DNA of 64,000 nt. Source: an uncultured Chthonomonas sp. (lineage in GTDB: Bacteria > Armatimonadota > Chthonomonadetes > Chthonomonadales > Chthonomonadaceae). The stretch lies in assembly GCA_903919615.1 (NCBI GenBank), contig CAIXIX010000456.1, forward strand, positions 32,541-96,540. The letters run 5' to 3'. The translations under genes were made by a program, and so were the position numbers. Shown in pieces: positions 26,936-35,274 of this stretch; position 1 is the stretch's first letter, and each line of letters starts with the position of its first letter. The notes below the pieces were generated by a model. It was not told the origin of the DNA. It worked only from the letters and a program-made list of their open reading frames with translations, and did no database searches.

Positions 26936-27598
26936 TTATGACTGCTTCCACTCCGTCTCAATGCCTCGCGTCACTGCTTCTGGGTCGATATGCTGGCCCT
27001 TCATTATTTTATGCCAGGCCCACCAGCCCTGAAACGCCATTACCAGAAACAGGAAGTAGAGGGTGGCAAGCGCCGTAAGGTGCTGCACCGGGAAGAGATA
27101 AAACGCATAGACGATATCCACAACGATCCAGAGAATCCAGTTCTCGATCCGCTTCTTTGTCTGAAGATACTGCGCTGCGATGCTGATTACGGTGGTAGAG
27201 GCATCACACCAGGGCTGTTTGACGTCGAGCTTATGATGCGCTTCTAGATAGCCCCAGATAACGCAAACAACAGCAGTACCGAGCGCCCATGAGAGCCGAT
27301 GTCTGTTGGAGAGGCCGGTTACGGGCAGATCGTCGTTACGGGTTGGGCCGCATCGCAGCCACACCCACCAGCCATAGATAGAGATGGGCAGATAGTAGAG
27401 GATCTGCAACAGGGCATTGGAGGGATCGAGCGCTTTCCAGAAGATATAGCCAAATAACGTGACCGATACAATATTGGTTGGCCAGGTGCCTATTTTGTTG
27501 CGAACGGCATAGATAACGGATGCGATGCCAGTAATGTAGGCGACCATCCCAATCCAGCCGCCAATCTGCTCCCATACAAGTTGGACCAAAGGGTTCAT
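26936..27598 (-). CDS. pnuC: Nicotinamide riboside transporter PnuC
   Basis: 220 residues with seven or so membrane segments. PnuC family signatures are clear: GTWPTNIVSVTLFGYIFW, QILYYLPISIYGWWVW, DASTTVISIAAQYLQTKKRI followed by ENWILWIVVDIVYA. The family facilitates uptake of nicotinamide riboside for NAD salvage. GGAGAC lies just before the ATG. A stem-loop at 27609-27632 lies immediately upstream, in the 79-base gap after gdhA. It may be part of a regulated leader or a read-through transcript. Confidence 0.93.
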   Translation of the reverse strand: MNPLVQLVWEQIGGWIGMVAYITGIASVIYAVRNKIGTWPTNIVSVTLFGYIFWKALDPSNALLQILYYLPISIYGWWVWLRCGPTRNDDLPVTGLSNRHRLSWALGTAVVCVIWGYLEAHHKLDVKQPWCDASTTVISIAAQYLQTKKRIENWILWIVVDIVYAFYLFPVQHLTALATLYFLFLVMAFQGWWAWHKIMKGQHIDPEAVTRGIETEWKQS

Positions 27599-27608
27599 TA
27601 GTCTCCGA

Positions 27609-27632
27609 CCGGCGGCTTTGGATGGCCGCCGG
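27609..27632 (-). promoter_or_regulatory. Stem-loop upstream of pnuC
   Basis: CCGGCGGC and GCCGCCGG pair with an 8-base loop, ending just before the pnuC ribosome-binding site. No T-run; possible attenuator, processing site or weak terminator of gdhA. Confidence 0.45.
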
Positions 27633-27677
27633 CTCGTAGGTTAGTTGTGATGCTGTTGTTGCCCAACCTCCCTCATA

Positions 27678-29009
27678 TCAAGGGAAGATGCCGCGGATGA
27701 GGGCTGCGTCTGCGACGCGCTTGACACCGATCAGGTAGGCTGCCAACCTCATGTCCACCTTCTTATCCAGTGACATCTGGCGCACATCGCGGTAGGATCG
27801 GCGCATGATTGCCTGCATCTTCTCGTTGACTTCAGCCTCGTCCCAGAAGAAGCACTGAAGGTCCTGCACCCATTCAAAATAGGAGACCACCACTCCGCCA
27901 GCATTTGCGAGAACGTCTGGCACAAGGAAGATACCACGCTCACGCAGAATGTGGTCTGCGGTTGGGGTCGTTGGTCCATTCGCGCCTTCAATCACGATCT
28001 TCGCTTTAATGCGGGCGGCATTCTCGGCAGTTATCTGGTTTTCAATTGCCGCCGGAACCAGAACATCCACATCGAGCTCTAGCAACTCTTTTGCACCAAT
28101 AGCCTCGCCTATAGGCTGCTCAGACAGCGAGCCATCGCGGTTTGCGTACTGGATCAGTCGTGGAATATCGAGGCCGTTCTCATCATATCGTCCGCCAAGA
28201 GCGTCACTTACTGCGACGACTTTTGCGCCAGCCTCATGGAAAATTCGCGCTGCAACTCCGCCGACATTACCAAATCCCTGAACGGCGACTCGCAGGCCAT
28301 CCATCTTTAGCCCAAACTCTTTGATCACTTCAAGCGCGATACAAACAATGCCGCGGCCCGTCGCGTCGGATCGGCCTTCGGACCCGCCGATTGCGATCGG
28401 CTTACCCGTAACAACTGCAGGCGCCGTATGCCCGCGGGCCATCGAGATGGTGTCCATCACCCACGCCATAGTCTGCGCATTTGTGCCCATGTCCGGCGCA
28501 GGAATATCCGTGTGTTCACCGATCACGATACTTATTTCGGAAGCGTAACGTCGCGTCAACCGTTCGAGTTCCAACGGAGTAAGCGCTCTAGGATCGCAAA
28601 CGACTCCGCCTTTGGCGCCTCCAAACGGGATATTAACGATTGCGCACTTCCATGTCATCCACATCGCAAGAGCACGAACCTCATCAAGATCGGTACGTGG
28701 GCTATAGCGCAGGCCGCCTTTGCTTGGGCCCCGAGCGATATTATGCTGAACACGGTATCCCGTGAAGACGCGCGTCGTGCCGTTTTCCATCTTAACCGGG
28801 AAGTTGACCGTGAGTTCCCGTTCTGGATGCTTCAGCACTTCATGAATGCCGGGATCCAGGTTAAGATATTGCGCGGCAATATCAAGCTGCTCAAGTGCGT
28901 TCTTATAGGGATTGGAGCTCTCCGGCGGCGCGCCTATTTGTTCCGGCGCATCCGGAAGGGGCTCCCGGTGTTTGCGATGGACTCCATTCGCATGAACTGA
29001 GGTGCTCAT
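27678..29009 (-). CDS. gdhA: Glutamate dehydrogenase family enzyme
   Basis: 443 residues. Glu/Leu/Phe/Val dehydrogenase with PSKGGLRYSPRTDLDEVRAL, the catalytic Lys in MTWKCAIVNIPFGGAKGGV and the nucleotide-binding GFGNVGGVAARIFHEAGAKV. It interconverts glutamate with 2-oxoglutarate and ammonia, linking nitrogen and carbon metabolism. The size and sequence pattern fit the catabolic-type hexameric subfamily; coenzyme preference cannot be read. GGAGG lies about 11 bases before the ATG. Confidence 0.93.
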   Translation of the reverse strand: MSTSVHANGVHRKHREPLPDAPEQIGAPPESSNPYKNALEQLDIAAQYLNLDPGIHEVLKHPERELTVNFPVKMENGTTRVFTGYRVQHNIARGPSKGGLRYSPRTDLDEVRALAMWMTWKCAIVNIPFGGAKGGVVCDPRALTPLELERLTRRYASEISIVIGEHTDIPAPDMGTNAQTMAWVMDTISMARGHTAPAVVTGKPIAIGGSEGRSDATGRGIVCIALEVIKEFGLKMDGLRVAVQGFGNVGGVAARIFHEAGAKVVAVSDALGGRYDENGLDIPRLIQYANRDGSLSEQPIGEAIGAKELLELDVDVLVPAAIENQITAENAARIKAKIVIEGANGPTTPTADHILRERGIFLVPDVLANAGGVVVSYFEWVQDLQCFFWDEAEVNEKMQAIMRRSYRDVRQMSLDKKVDMRLAAYLIGVKRVADAALIRGIFP

Positions 29010-29182
29010 AGCCTACGATTCCTCCTCGAACCAATGTTGGGTGGCGAAAGTGATAGAACGATGAAGCTTACGCCATGGCGCCTTTGCCATGATGTACCAT
29101 CCCATCCTCGCGTATCTGAATGTAAAGACGAACGAAGCAATTCGTGAGTTTGCACTGGACCAATAGTCCTTGCAGACGGCTG

Positions 29183-29211
29183 TTGCAGTTTCGAATTGCA
29201 CGTGCCATACT
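29183..29211 (+). promoter_or_regulatory. Promoter of the NHL lipoprotein gene
   Basis: TTGCAG (29183) and CATACT (29206) separated by 17 bases. The predicted start near 29218 lies before the TTG at 29274 but after an in-frame ATG at 29196, which supports the later start. Confidence 0.5.
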
Positions 29212-29273
29212 CACTTTATTACGTCATTATTATGGGACCGATTGTACGGGAAGAATGTAACCGGAGGGGCAAA

Positions 29274-30269
29274 TTGATTAAAGATCGTTTGCGTTGGTTT
29301 GGAATAACTGTAGCAGTTACAATGAGTCTGGCTATACAGGGCTGCCAGAACAACGACCCCGTCATTGAGCAGTCGCGATCGCACATCTACGTGGCGGATA
29401 GCGGCAACAATCGTATTGTGCGTATCGATGACATGGATGGCAAGGGTTGGAAGACCCTCTCTGCCAGTAATGCACAGAAATCGACAGCGCTCGATTCACC
29501 CAACTTCGCCTATGTAGATCAGGCTGGGCACATCTTTATTGCGGATACAGGCAACTCCCGCATCGTACGCGTTGACAACATGCAGGGCGACGGCTGGACT
29601 ACCGTTGGAATATCCGGCGAAAGCAAAGGGCAGTTTCGGTCTCCCGCTGCGGTATTCACTGACCCCGAGAATCGGATCTATGTAGCTGACAAGGGCAACT
29701 ACCGAATTACGCGAATGGATGATATGGCGGTTACACACTGGACCGTTCTGGGCGGCAAGGGTAAAGGCACTGGCCATTTTGGCGCACCATCCGGGCTCTT
29801 TGTGGACCCAACGGAGAAGATCTATGTAACGGATGGGATCGACGTCATAAACGACCTATTCAACAACCGAGTCGTTCAAATGACGGATATCGATTCTAGC
29901 GGATGGCATCAACTTGGCGGCGGCGTTGGCGCAGGCAAGGGTCAATTCAACAAACCCACCGGGATATTCGTCGACCATCTGTTTAGATTCTATATCGCCG
30001 ACACGTACAACAACCGAATTGTTCGCGTGAATGGCATCGATGGCGGTGGATGGGTAACGCTTGGAAGCGTCGAGGGTTCAGGGGTCAATCAATTCAACAA
30101 TCCAACGGCAATCTGGGTGGATTCTAGTGACCACATCTACATTGCCGATACCGGCAACGATCGGATTGTTCGGATCGACGATATGACGGGCAAAAACTGG
30201 ATCTCATTTGGCGCTACAGGCGGCGGGCCAATGCAGCTCCGAAATCCTACTTCTATTTTGGTGAGATAA
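29274..30269 (+). CDS. NHL-repeat lipoprotein
   Basis: 331 residues. Signal peptide with lipobox AIQGC (about residue 23), so it is a lipid-anchored periplasmic or surface protein. Six NHL-like repeats of about 45 residues follow, each with HIYVADSGNNRIVRIDDM-type sequence, predicting a six-bladed beta-propeller. NHL propellers usually bind protein or small molecules. The TTG start was chosen because GGAGGGG lies 4 bases upstream. Its partner is not evident. A period-7 array begins 3 bases after the stop codon. Confidence 0.88.
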   Translation: MIKDRLRWFGITVAVTMSLAIQGCQNNDPVIEQSRSHIYVADSGNNRIVRIDDMDGKGWKTLSASNAQKSTALDSPNFAYVDQAGHIFIADTGNSRIVRVDNMQGDGWTTVGISGESKGQFRSPAAVFTDPENRIYVADKGNYRITRMDDMAVTHWTVLGGKGKGTGHFGAPSGLFVDPTEKIYVTDGIDVINDLFNNRVVQMTDIDSSGWHQLGGGVGAGKGQFNKPTGIFVDHLFRFYIADTYNNRIVRVNGIDGGGWVTLGSVEGSGVNQFNNPTAIWVDSSDHIYIADTGNDRIVRIDDMTGKNWISFGATGGGPMQLRNPTSILVR

Positions 30270-30272
30270 AGT

Positions 30273-30300
30273 AGGTTTTAGGTTTTGGGTGTTCAGTGTT
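30273..30300 (+). repeat. Period-7 array x4
   Basis: AGGTTTT, AGGTTTT, GGGTGTT and CAGTGTT, starting 3 bases after the NHL gene stop codon. Confidence 0.8.
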
Positions 30301-30342
30301 TGTACGAATTCGGTTACGCACAACACGCGACTACGATTCAAT

Positions 30343-30376
30343 AAAACGAGCCAGGGCATTCGCTCTGGCTCGTTTT
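30343..30376. terminator. Bidirectional intrinsic terminator
   Basis: AAAACGAGCCAG (30343-30354) and CTGGCTCGTTTT (30365-30376) form a 12-bp stem with T-runs on both strands. It ends gpmA from one side and the NHL gene from the other. Confidence 0.9.
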
Positions 30377-30389
30377 GATTAAGCGATAT

Positions 30390-31001
30390 CTACAGTTCGT
30401 TCTTTGCGACCGGGTTGCCCTTGTCGTCAAAGTCGTACACGATCGGAACGCCATTTGGAATATTGAGCTCGATAACCTGAGCTTCCGAGAGGTTATCCAG
30501 CTCCATTACAATAGCGCGAAGGCTATTGCCGTGGGCCGAGATGATGATGTTCTTACCTTCTTTAAGATCAGATAGGATCTTGTCATTAAAGTAAGGGAGC
30601 GTGCGCGCTGCAGTGTCTTTGAGGCTCTCTCCTCCGGGCGGGGCGACGTCGTAGCTTCGGCGCCATAGCTTCACCTGTGCGTCGCCAAACTTAACCGCGG
30701 TCTCCGCTTTGTTGAGGCCCTGAAGGTCGCCATAGTGGCGCTCATTTAGCGCCTGATCGAAAACGGTCGGCAGACCCTCCTGCCCTGCAGTTTTGAGGCA
30801 AAGCGTTAGGGTATCCTGTGCGCGTTTCAGGACCGACGTGTAAGCAATATCCAGGTGAATTCCAGCGATTTTTATCTTTTCGCCGGCTTCTTCAGCCTCT
30901 TTGATGCCTGTTTCTGTTAGCGGTACATCCACCCAACCGGTAAACCGGTTCTCTAGATTCCAGGTCGACTGACCATGTCGCAAAAGTATGAGCTTAGCCA
31001 A
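30390..31001 (-). CDS. gpmA: 2,3-bisphosphoglycerate-dependent phosphoglycerate mutase
   Basis: 203 residues, short for the dPGM family. Catalytic RHGQSTWN near the N-terminus with the phospho-His, followed by FTGWVDVPLTE; the Glu in ALNERHYGDLQGLNKAE; and the second His in ISAHGNSLRAIVMELDNLS. It interconverts 3- and 2-phosphoglycerate in glycolysis. The start is a TTG with GGAAGGA upstream. A phosphatase of the same superfamily is a less likely alternative. Confidence 0.93.
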   Translation of the reverse strand: MAKLILLRHGQSTWNLENRFTGWVDVPLTETGIKEAEEAGEKIKIAGIHLDIAYTSVLKRAQDTLTLCLKTAGQEGLPTVFDQALNERHYGDLQGLNKAETAVKFGDAQVKLWRRSYDVAPPGGESLKDTAARTLPYFNDKILSDLKEGKNIIISAHGNSLRAIVMELDNLSEAQVIELNIPNGVPIVYDFDDKGNPVAKNEL

Positions 31002-31100
31002 CTCTAAATCCTTCCTCTCAGCACGGTATTTCTTGTTATGTCAAACTAATCTTCGTTCGTTCACTTGTTGGCTGCAATTTGCGCGCGCTGCAAATTGTCG

Positions 31101-32396
31101 TTATCCCAGGTTGTGCAGCGCCCCTGAAAAGTCGGACATGGTAAGAGTGCGCGGCAGATTCGAATCTGCATCTGCGATGCGGATCAGCGCCTGGAGGCCC
31201 GCCTCATTTACGAGCGCTTTGATATCTGCGCCGCTATAACCATCGGTGTCCCGTGCGAGAGCTTCAAGATCAACATTGTCGTCAAGGTTTGCCTTTCTCG
31301 TAACAATGTCGAATAGCTGTCGCCGCGCATCTAGATCGGGTAGTGGAATCTCGATTTCACGCGAAAGCCGGCCGCCGCGCCTCAACGCGGAATCGAGCAT
31401 GTCTGGTCGATTGGTTGCACCAACTATAAAAACTCTGCTGTTAGGAGTGATGCCATCCATCTCTTGAAGAAACTGATTTACGACCTTATCGGAGTGGACG
31501 GTGACGCTGCCGCCCTGGCGGGCGGGCAATAGCGCATCAATCTCGTCGACAAAGATTATTGCGGGAGGATTGGCACGTGCTTTTGCAAACAGGTCTCGAA
31601 CGCGCTTTTCACTTTCGCCAACGTACATCTGATTGATGTCTGCGGGGGTAATCGAGTAGAAGCTGCACTTCGCCTCGGTTGCGAGCACGCGGGCTATGGT
31701 GGTTTTACCTGTTCCTGGCGGACCTTTTAGCAGCACGCCTGTTGGCGACTGCACTCCAAGCTCGAGTGCGAGATCCGGCTTTTCCAACATCAACTGCATT
31801 TGGCGAAGTTCCCGCTTCGTCTTCGGGTTCAGCACGAGATCGTCCCAGGAGCTGGGCTCCATACCACCACCGGACCGCGGCAGCGGATCTGCGTTTGAAT
31901 CCGACTGCCGGGGATTCACCTGCTCCAGCGACTGGGCGAGGGAATTATAGTTGGTGTTGCCAGGCTCGAGCTGCGCGGCTTTACGGGCAGCAGCGTCCGC
32001 TTCCGGCTTGCGATCTGCAGCGTTAAGCGCTTTCGCCAGATAGTAGTAGGCACGCGCATGTTCGGGATCGCGCTCCAATACGGAGTTCAGGTAGTAGACC
32101 GAATCGGAAAGAAGCTGTCGGTAAGACTGAACCTTCCTCTTTCCGTCTCTTGCCGTGTTATCGAAGCCGAAGACCTGTGCGCCATAGACCATGGCCATAT
32201 CAGCAATGGTGGGCTTTTCACCATCGGCAGCGTTCCACAGCGCCCAGCCAAGTCGAAACCTGGCTTCAACGCTCTCCGGGTTTAGGGCGACCCCTCTTCG
32301 AAAGTGCTCGATAGCGCCCTGCCAGTCGTAGGATCTGGCGCGCTGCATCCCGCGATGAAGGACTTCGGACAGTGGCTCGGTTGGTTTGGTTGACAT
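31101..32396 (-). CDS. TPR-AAA ATPase
   Basis: 431 residues. Residues about 20-165 contain TPR-type helix pairs (RARSYDWQGAIEHFRRGVALNP and YYYLAKALNAADRKPEADAA). A linker follows and then a CDC48/FtsH-type AAA module: Walker A GPPGTGKTTIARVLA, Walker B IIFVDEIDALLP, arginine-finger region DSALRRGGRLSREIE and the small helical domain with GYSGADIKALVNEAG. TPR-AAA proteins act in remodelling or partner recruitment; the partner is unknown. The ATG at 32396 has AGGTG at a suitable distance; a GTG two codons earlier is possible. Confidence 0.85.
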   Translation of the reverse strand: MSTKPTEPLSEVLHRGMQRARSYDWQGAIEHFRRGVALNPESVEARFRLGWALWNAADGEKPTIADMAMVYGAQVFGFDNTARDGKRKVQSYRQLLSDSVYYLNSVLERDPEHARAYYYLAKALNAADRKPEADAAARKAAQLEPGNTNYNSLAQSLEQVNPRQSDSNADPLPRSGGGMEPSSWDDLVLNPKTKRELRQMQLMLEKPDLALELGVQSPTGVLLKGPPGTGKTTIARVLATEAKCSFYSITPADINQMYVGESEKRVRDLFAKARANPPAIIFVDEIDALLPARQGGSVTVHSDKVVNQFLQEMDGITPNSRVFIVGATNRPDMLDSALRRGGRLSREIEIPLPDLDARRQLFDIVTRKANLDDNVDLEALARDTDGYSGADIKALVNEAGLQALIRIADADSNLPRTLTMSDFSGALHNLG

Positions 32397-32423
32397 AGGC
32401 ACCTGCGTTACTCTTGAGATAAA

Positions 32424-33284
32424 CTACTCTACGAAGACAACTGCGCCTACAGGTTCAATAAGTCCTTGCTGACTCGCGCGATCGAGAAAAAGCTGAATGC
32501 TTCTTTTCCCTGCCTCGCCCATATCAACGGTCCAGCTATTCACGTACATGCCAACAAACTGATCTGCGGTGCCAGTATCCATGTCTCCCGCGTACTTCAT
32601 GGCATGGTTAAGAGCGTTTGTACGGTGCTCGAGTGCATGCACGATGCTCGCCTTGAGCGCGCGACTGGCACGCAACTGTAGATCCTCGGAAAGATCCTTT
32701 CGGATCGCATTGACGCCGAGCGGCAACGGCAGGCCCGTGTCATCCTTCCACCATTTGCCTAGGTCCAGGATACTCTTCAATCCCAGCGATTCATGGGTAA
32801 GCTGACCTTCGTGGATGATGAGCCCTGCATCCACCTCGCCTGCGGCAACCGCCTCCATGATGGTATCGAATGGCATTACGACATATTCGAACGGTTTGCC
32901 GATGTAGAGGCATAGGGAAAGGTAGGCGCTTGTCATCAATCCTGGGATAGCAATCTTAACCTTGGACAGGTCCGCAACTTCATCCCCTTTACGAATAACG
33001 ACCATCGGGCCATAGCCATCGCCCATGCTTGCGCCATGGGTGAGGATCGCATACTTATCGTGAACGTAGGCATAGGCATGAACGGAGATGGCCGTGCACT
33101 CGAGACGCCCCTCTTTGGCCCATTCGTTAAGCGTTTGAATGTCCTTGAGGATATGCTCAAAAGCAAGACCTTCCGAATCGACTCTCTTCTCGGCAAGGCC
33201 ATAAAACATAAACGCATCGTCCGAATCCGGGCTGTGACCAAGCTTCATCGGAACGGACTGGGCGGAGGTGGTTTCAACCGTCAT
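32424..33284 (-). CDS. mqnD: 1,4-dihydroxy-6-naphthoate synthase (futalosine pathway)
   Basis: 286 residues. MqnA/MqnD family, closest to MqnD: GHSPDSDDAFMFYGLAE near the N-terminus, TAISVHAYAYVHDKYAIL, VVIRKGDEV, and DAGLIIHEGQLTHESLGLK. MqnD converts cyclic dehypoxanthinylfutalosine to 1,4-dihydroxy-6-naphthoate on the menaquinone route. The ATG at 33284 has GAGAGAG upstream; an in-frame start 15 codons earlier is less likely. No other futalosine genes are in the window. Confidence 0.88.
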   Translation of the reverse strand: MTVETTSAQSVPMKLGHSPDSDDAFMFYGLAEKRVDSEGLAFEHILKDIQTLNEWAKEGRLECTAISVHAYAYVHDKYAILTHGASMGDGYGPMVVIRKGDEVADLSKVKIAIPGLMTSAYLSLCLYIGKPFEYVVMPFDTIMEAVAAGEVDAGLIIHEGQLTHESLGLKSILDLGKWWKDDTGLPLPLGVNAIRKDLSEDLQLRASRALKASIVHALEHRTNALNHAMKYAGDMDTGTADQFVGMYVNSWTVDMGEAGKRSIQLFLDRASQQGLIEPVGAVVFVE

Positions 33285-33411
33285 TAAGCTCTCTCTCTTT
33301 CGAGCAGGCGCCGCACTCCGGCGCGTCAAGGCCGCACGTCTGCTGCGTACGCGCGACCTCCGCTCTGATAACCCTAAAACGCAGCAGTGCGGGCTCTGGA
33401 TTTCGTAATGA

Positions 33412-35013
33412 TTACAGGCTAACGAGCTGCGCCGTCTCCATACCTGGAATGGCGCGGATATTACCCATCAGGTCGGCCGAGATCGGATCGTCGACCAGCA
33501 GTACCATGATCGCCCTGCCGCCTGAGTTATCGCGGCCGACATTCATACCGGCGATGTTAATCTTATGCTCGCCCAGCAGCGTGCCAACTTTACCAATCAT
33601 ACCCGGCTGGTCATGATGGGCCGTAACGATCATGTTGCCTGTTGGCAAGATATCGACGCGGTACCCATCTATGTGTACGATGTGAGCGGCGTCATCGTAT
33701 ACGGTTCCACAGATCGTATGCTCACCATTCGCAAAGCGTGCGCGCACGGCAATCGGGCATGCGTGATTGGACTGCGCTGGATGGTGTGTTTCGACAACCT
33801 TGATACCACGCGCCTCGGCAAGCGACGGCGCATTGACTTCGTTGACGGGATCGTTGAGGAGCGGCGTCATCAAACCTTTGAGAACAGCACGCGTAATCGG
33901 GCCAGTCGGCAGGCCGTCCAGGTCGCCATAAAAAGCGACTTCTACATCGCTGATGGCGCGGCCAGTGTTGCCGGATGCCCTGGCAAGCTGCATCTGGAGG
34001 CTGCCGATTTTCGCAGCAAGATTCTGGAATGGCGCCAATCGCGCAAGGGCTTCGGCAGAGATCACCGGCAGGTTGACGGCTGTTCGGGGAGGCAGACCAT
34101 TCAGTACATCACCGATCTGCTCGCACACATCGATTGCGACCTTGATCTGTGCCTCTTCGGAGGATGCACCAAGGTGAGGAGTGGTGATGCTATTCGGCAG
34201 GCCAAGAATAGGGTTATCGGCATCCGGCGGCTCTTTCGTGAAGACATCGAATGCGATGCCGCCAATTTTGCCCGATTTTACCGCTTCGGCCACCGCAGCT
34301 TCGTCGATGACGCCACCGCGCGCGCAGTTGATAAGACGAACGCCATCCTTCATTAGGGCGATTTGCTCGGCGCCTATCATGCCGCGGGTTTCGTTGTTGA
34401 GAGGGGTGTGCACCGAGATAAAGTCGCTGCGGCGAAGCACATCTTCAAACGAAACCGGTTCGACACCCAGGCTGCGGGTCTGCTCTTCGGTCGCAAATGG
34501 GTTGTAGGTAATCAGGTCGACTTCGAAGCCCTTAAGGCGCTGCGCAACGGCACAGCCAATGCGGCCCAGGCCCACGATACCGATCGTCTTGCCGTACAGT
34601 TCCGTGCCAACAAACTTTTTGCGATCCCATCTGCCCGCCTTCATCGTGGCGTCGGCTGCCGGGATCTTGCGTGCTAGCGCCAGGATCAGGCCAACGGTGA
34701 GCTCTGCAGCAGCAAGCGTATTTCCGTCCGGCGAGTTAACAACAACGACGCCCTTCTGTGTTGCCGCAGCCACATCGATATTATCGACGCCGACGCCAGC
34801 GCGGCCAATAATTCTGAGATTATCCGCTGCCGCGAGGATATCCGCGGTCACTTTTGTCTCGCTGCGCACTGCCAGAGCGTGATACTGGCCGATAATCGAC
34901 TTCAACTCTTCAGGTGTGAGTCCAAGTTTGACGTCGACTTCGACGCCGGATAGCTTGCGTAGTTTATCAATTCCAGCTTCGGCAAGGGGGTCGCTGACCA
35001 GCACCTTAAGCAT
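33412..35013 (-). CDS. serA: D-3-phosphoglycerate dehydrogenase with ACT domain
   Basis: 533 residues, long-form SerA. NAD-binding GKTIGIVGLGRIGCAVAQRL, the substrate and catalytic region CARGGVIDEAAV, and the catalytic His in TTPHLGASSEEAQ. An intervening (ASB) domain lies at about 320-450 and an ACT domain at the C-terminus (VTAHHDQPGMIGKVGTLLGE), which in the family senses serine. It commits 3-phosphoglycerate to serine synthesis. AAAGGGATCC precedes the ATG. Confidence 0.96.
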   Translation of the reverse strand: MLKVLVSDPLAEAGIDKLRKLSGVEVDVKLGLTPEELKSIIGQYHALAVRSETKVTADILAAADNLRIIGRAGVGVDNIDVAAATQKGVVVVNSPDGNTLAAAELTVGLILALARKIPAADATMKAGRWDRKKFVGTELYGKTIGIVGLGRIGCAVAQRLKGFEVDLITYNPFATEEQTRSLGVEPVSFEDVLRRSDFISVHTPLNNETRGMIGAEQIALMKDGVRLINCARGGVIDEAAVAEAVKSGKIGGIAFDVFTKEPPDADNPILGLPNSITTPHLGASSEEAQIKVAIDVCEQIGDVLNGLPPRTAVNLPVISAEALARLAPFQNLAAKIGSLQMQLARASGNTGRAISDVEVAFYGDLDGLPTGPITRAVLKGLMTPLLNDPVNEVNAPSLAEARGIKVVETHHPAQSNHACPIAVRARFANGEHTICGTVYDDAAHIVHIDGYRVDILPTGNMIVTAHHDQPGMIGKVGTLLGEHKINIAGMNVGRDNSGGRAIMVLLVDDPISADLMGNIRAIPGMETAQLVSL

Positions 35014-35142
35014 AATATCGGATCCCTTTCACAACACGTACACACCGGCCCGGCACAAGGTTTAACAGTTAGAGTGGGAAACGTGGAAAACTCATGCGGC
35101 TGTCGCGGGTAACGCTATCGTTCTATTTTATCTCTGTGGCGT

Positions 35143-35172
35143 AGGATACCGGAAACCATCGCCTTGAGTCAA
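35143..35172 (-). promoter_or_regulatory. serA promoter
   Basis: On the minus strand TTGACT (35172-35167) and TATCCT (35148-35143) with an 18-base spacer. Predicted leader of about 120 bases to the serA ATG. Confidence 0.55.
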
Positions 35173-35222
35173 CGGAGGATGGAGGCATGGCATCCACACA
35201 GGAGGCTCACGAAGGCCACACA

Positions 35223-35231
35223 TGGTATAAT
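35223..35231 (+). promoter_or_regulatory. uvrB extended -10 promoter
   Basis: TGGTATAAT is an extended -10 element. It lies downstream of the first in-frame ATG (35164) and 44 bases before the TTG at 35275, supporting the TTG start. Confidence 0.65.
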
Positions 35232-35274
35232 TTGTCTACTAATCGCGGGGTTTTATCTCCGCCGGAGGTGCGCA

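Noticed and set aside
27749..27991. ORF of 80 codons within gdhA.
   Set aside because: Frame-shifted shadow of the gdhA coding sequence.
35164..35274. Longer uvrB start at 35164.
   Set aside because: The predicted promoter lies inside the extension, and the extra residues are not UvrB-like; the TTG at 35275 has a perfect ribosome-binding site.
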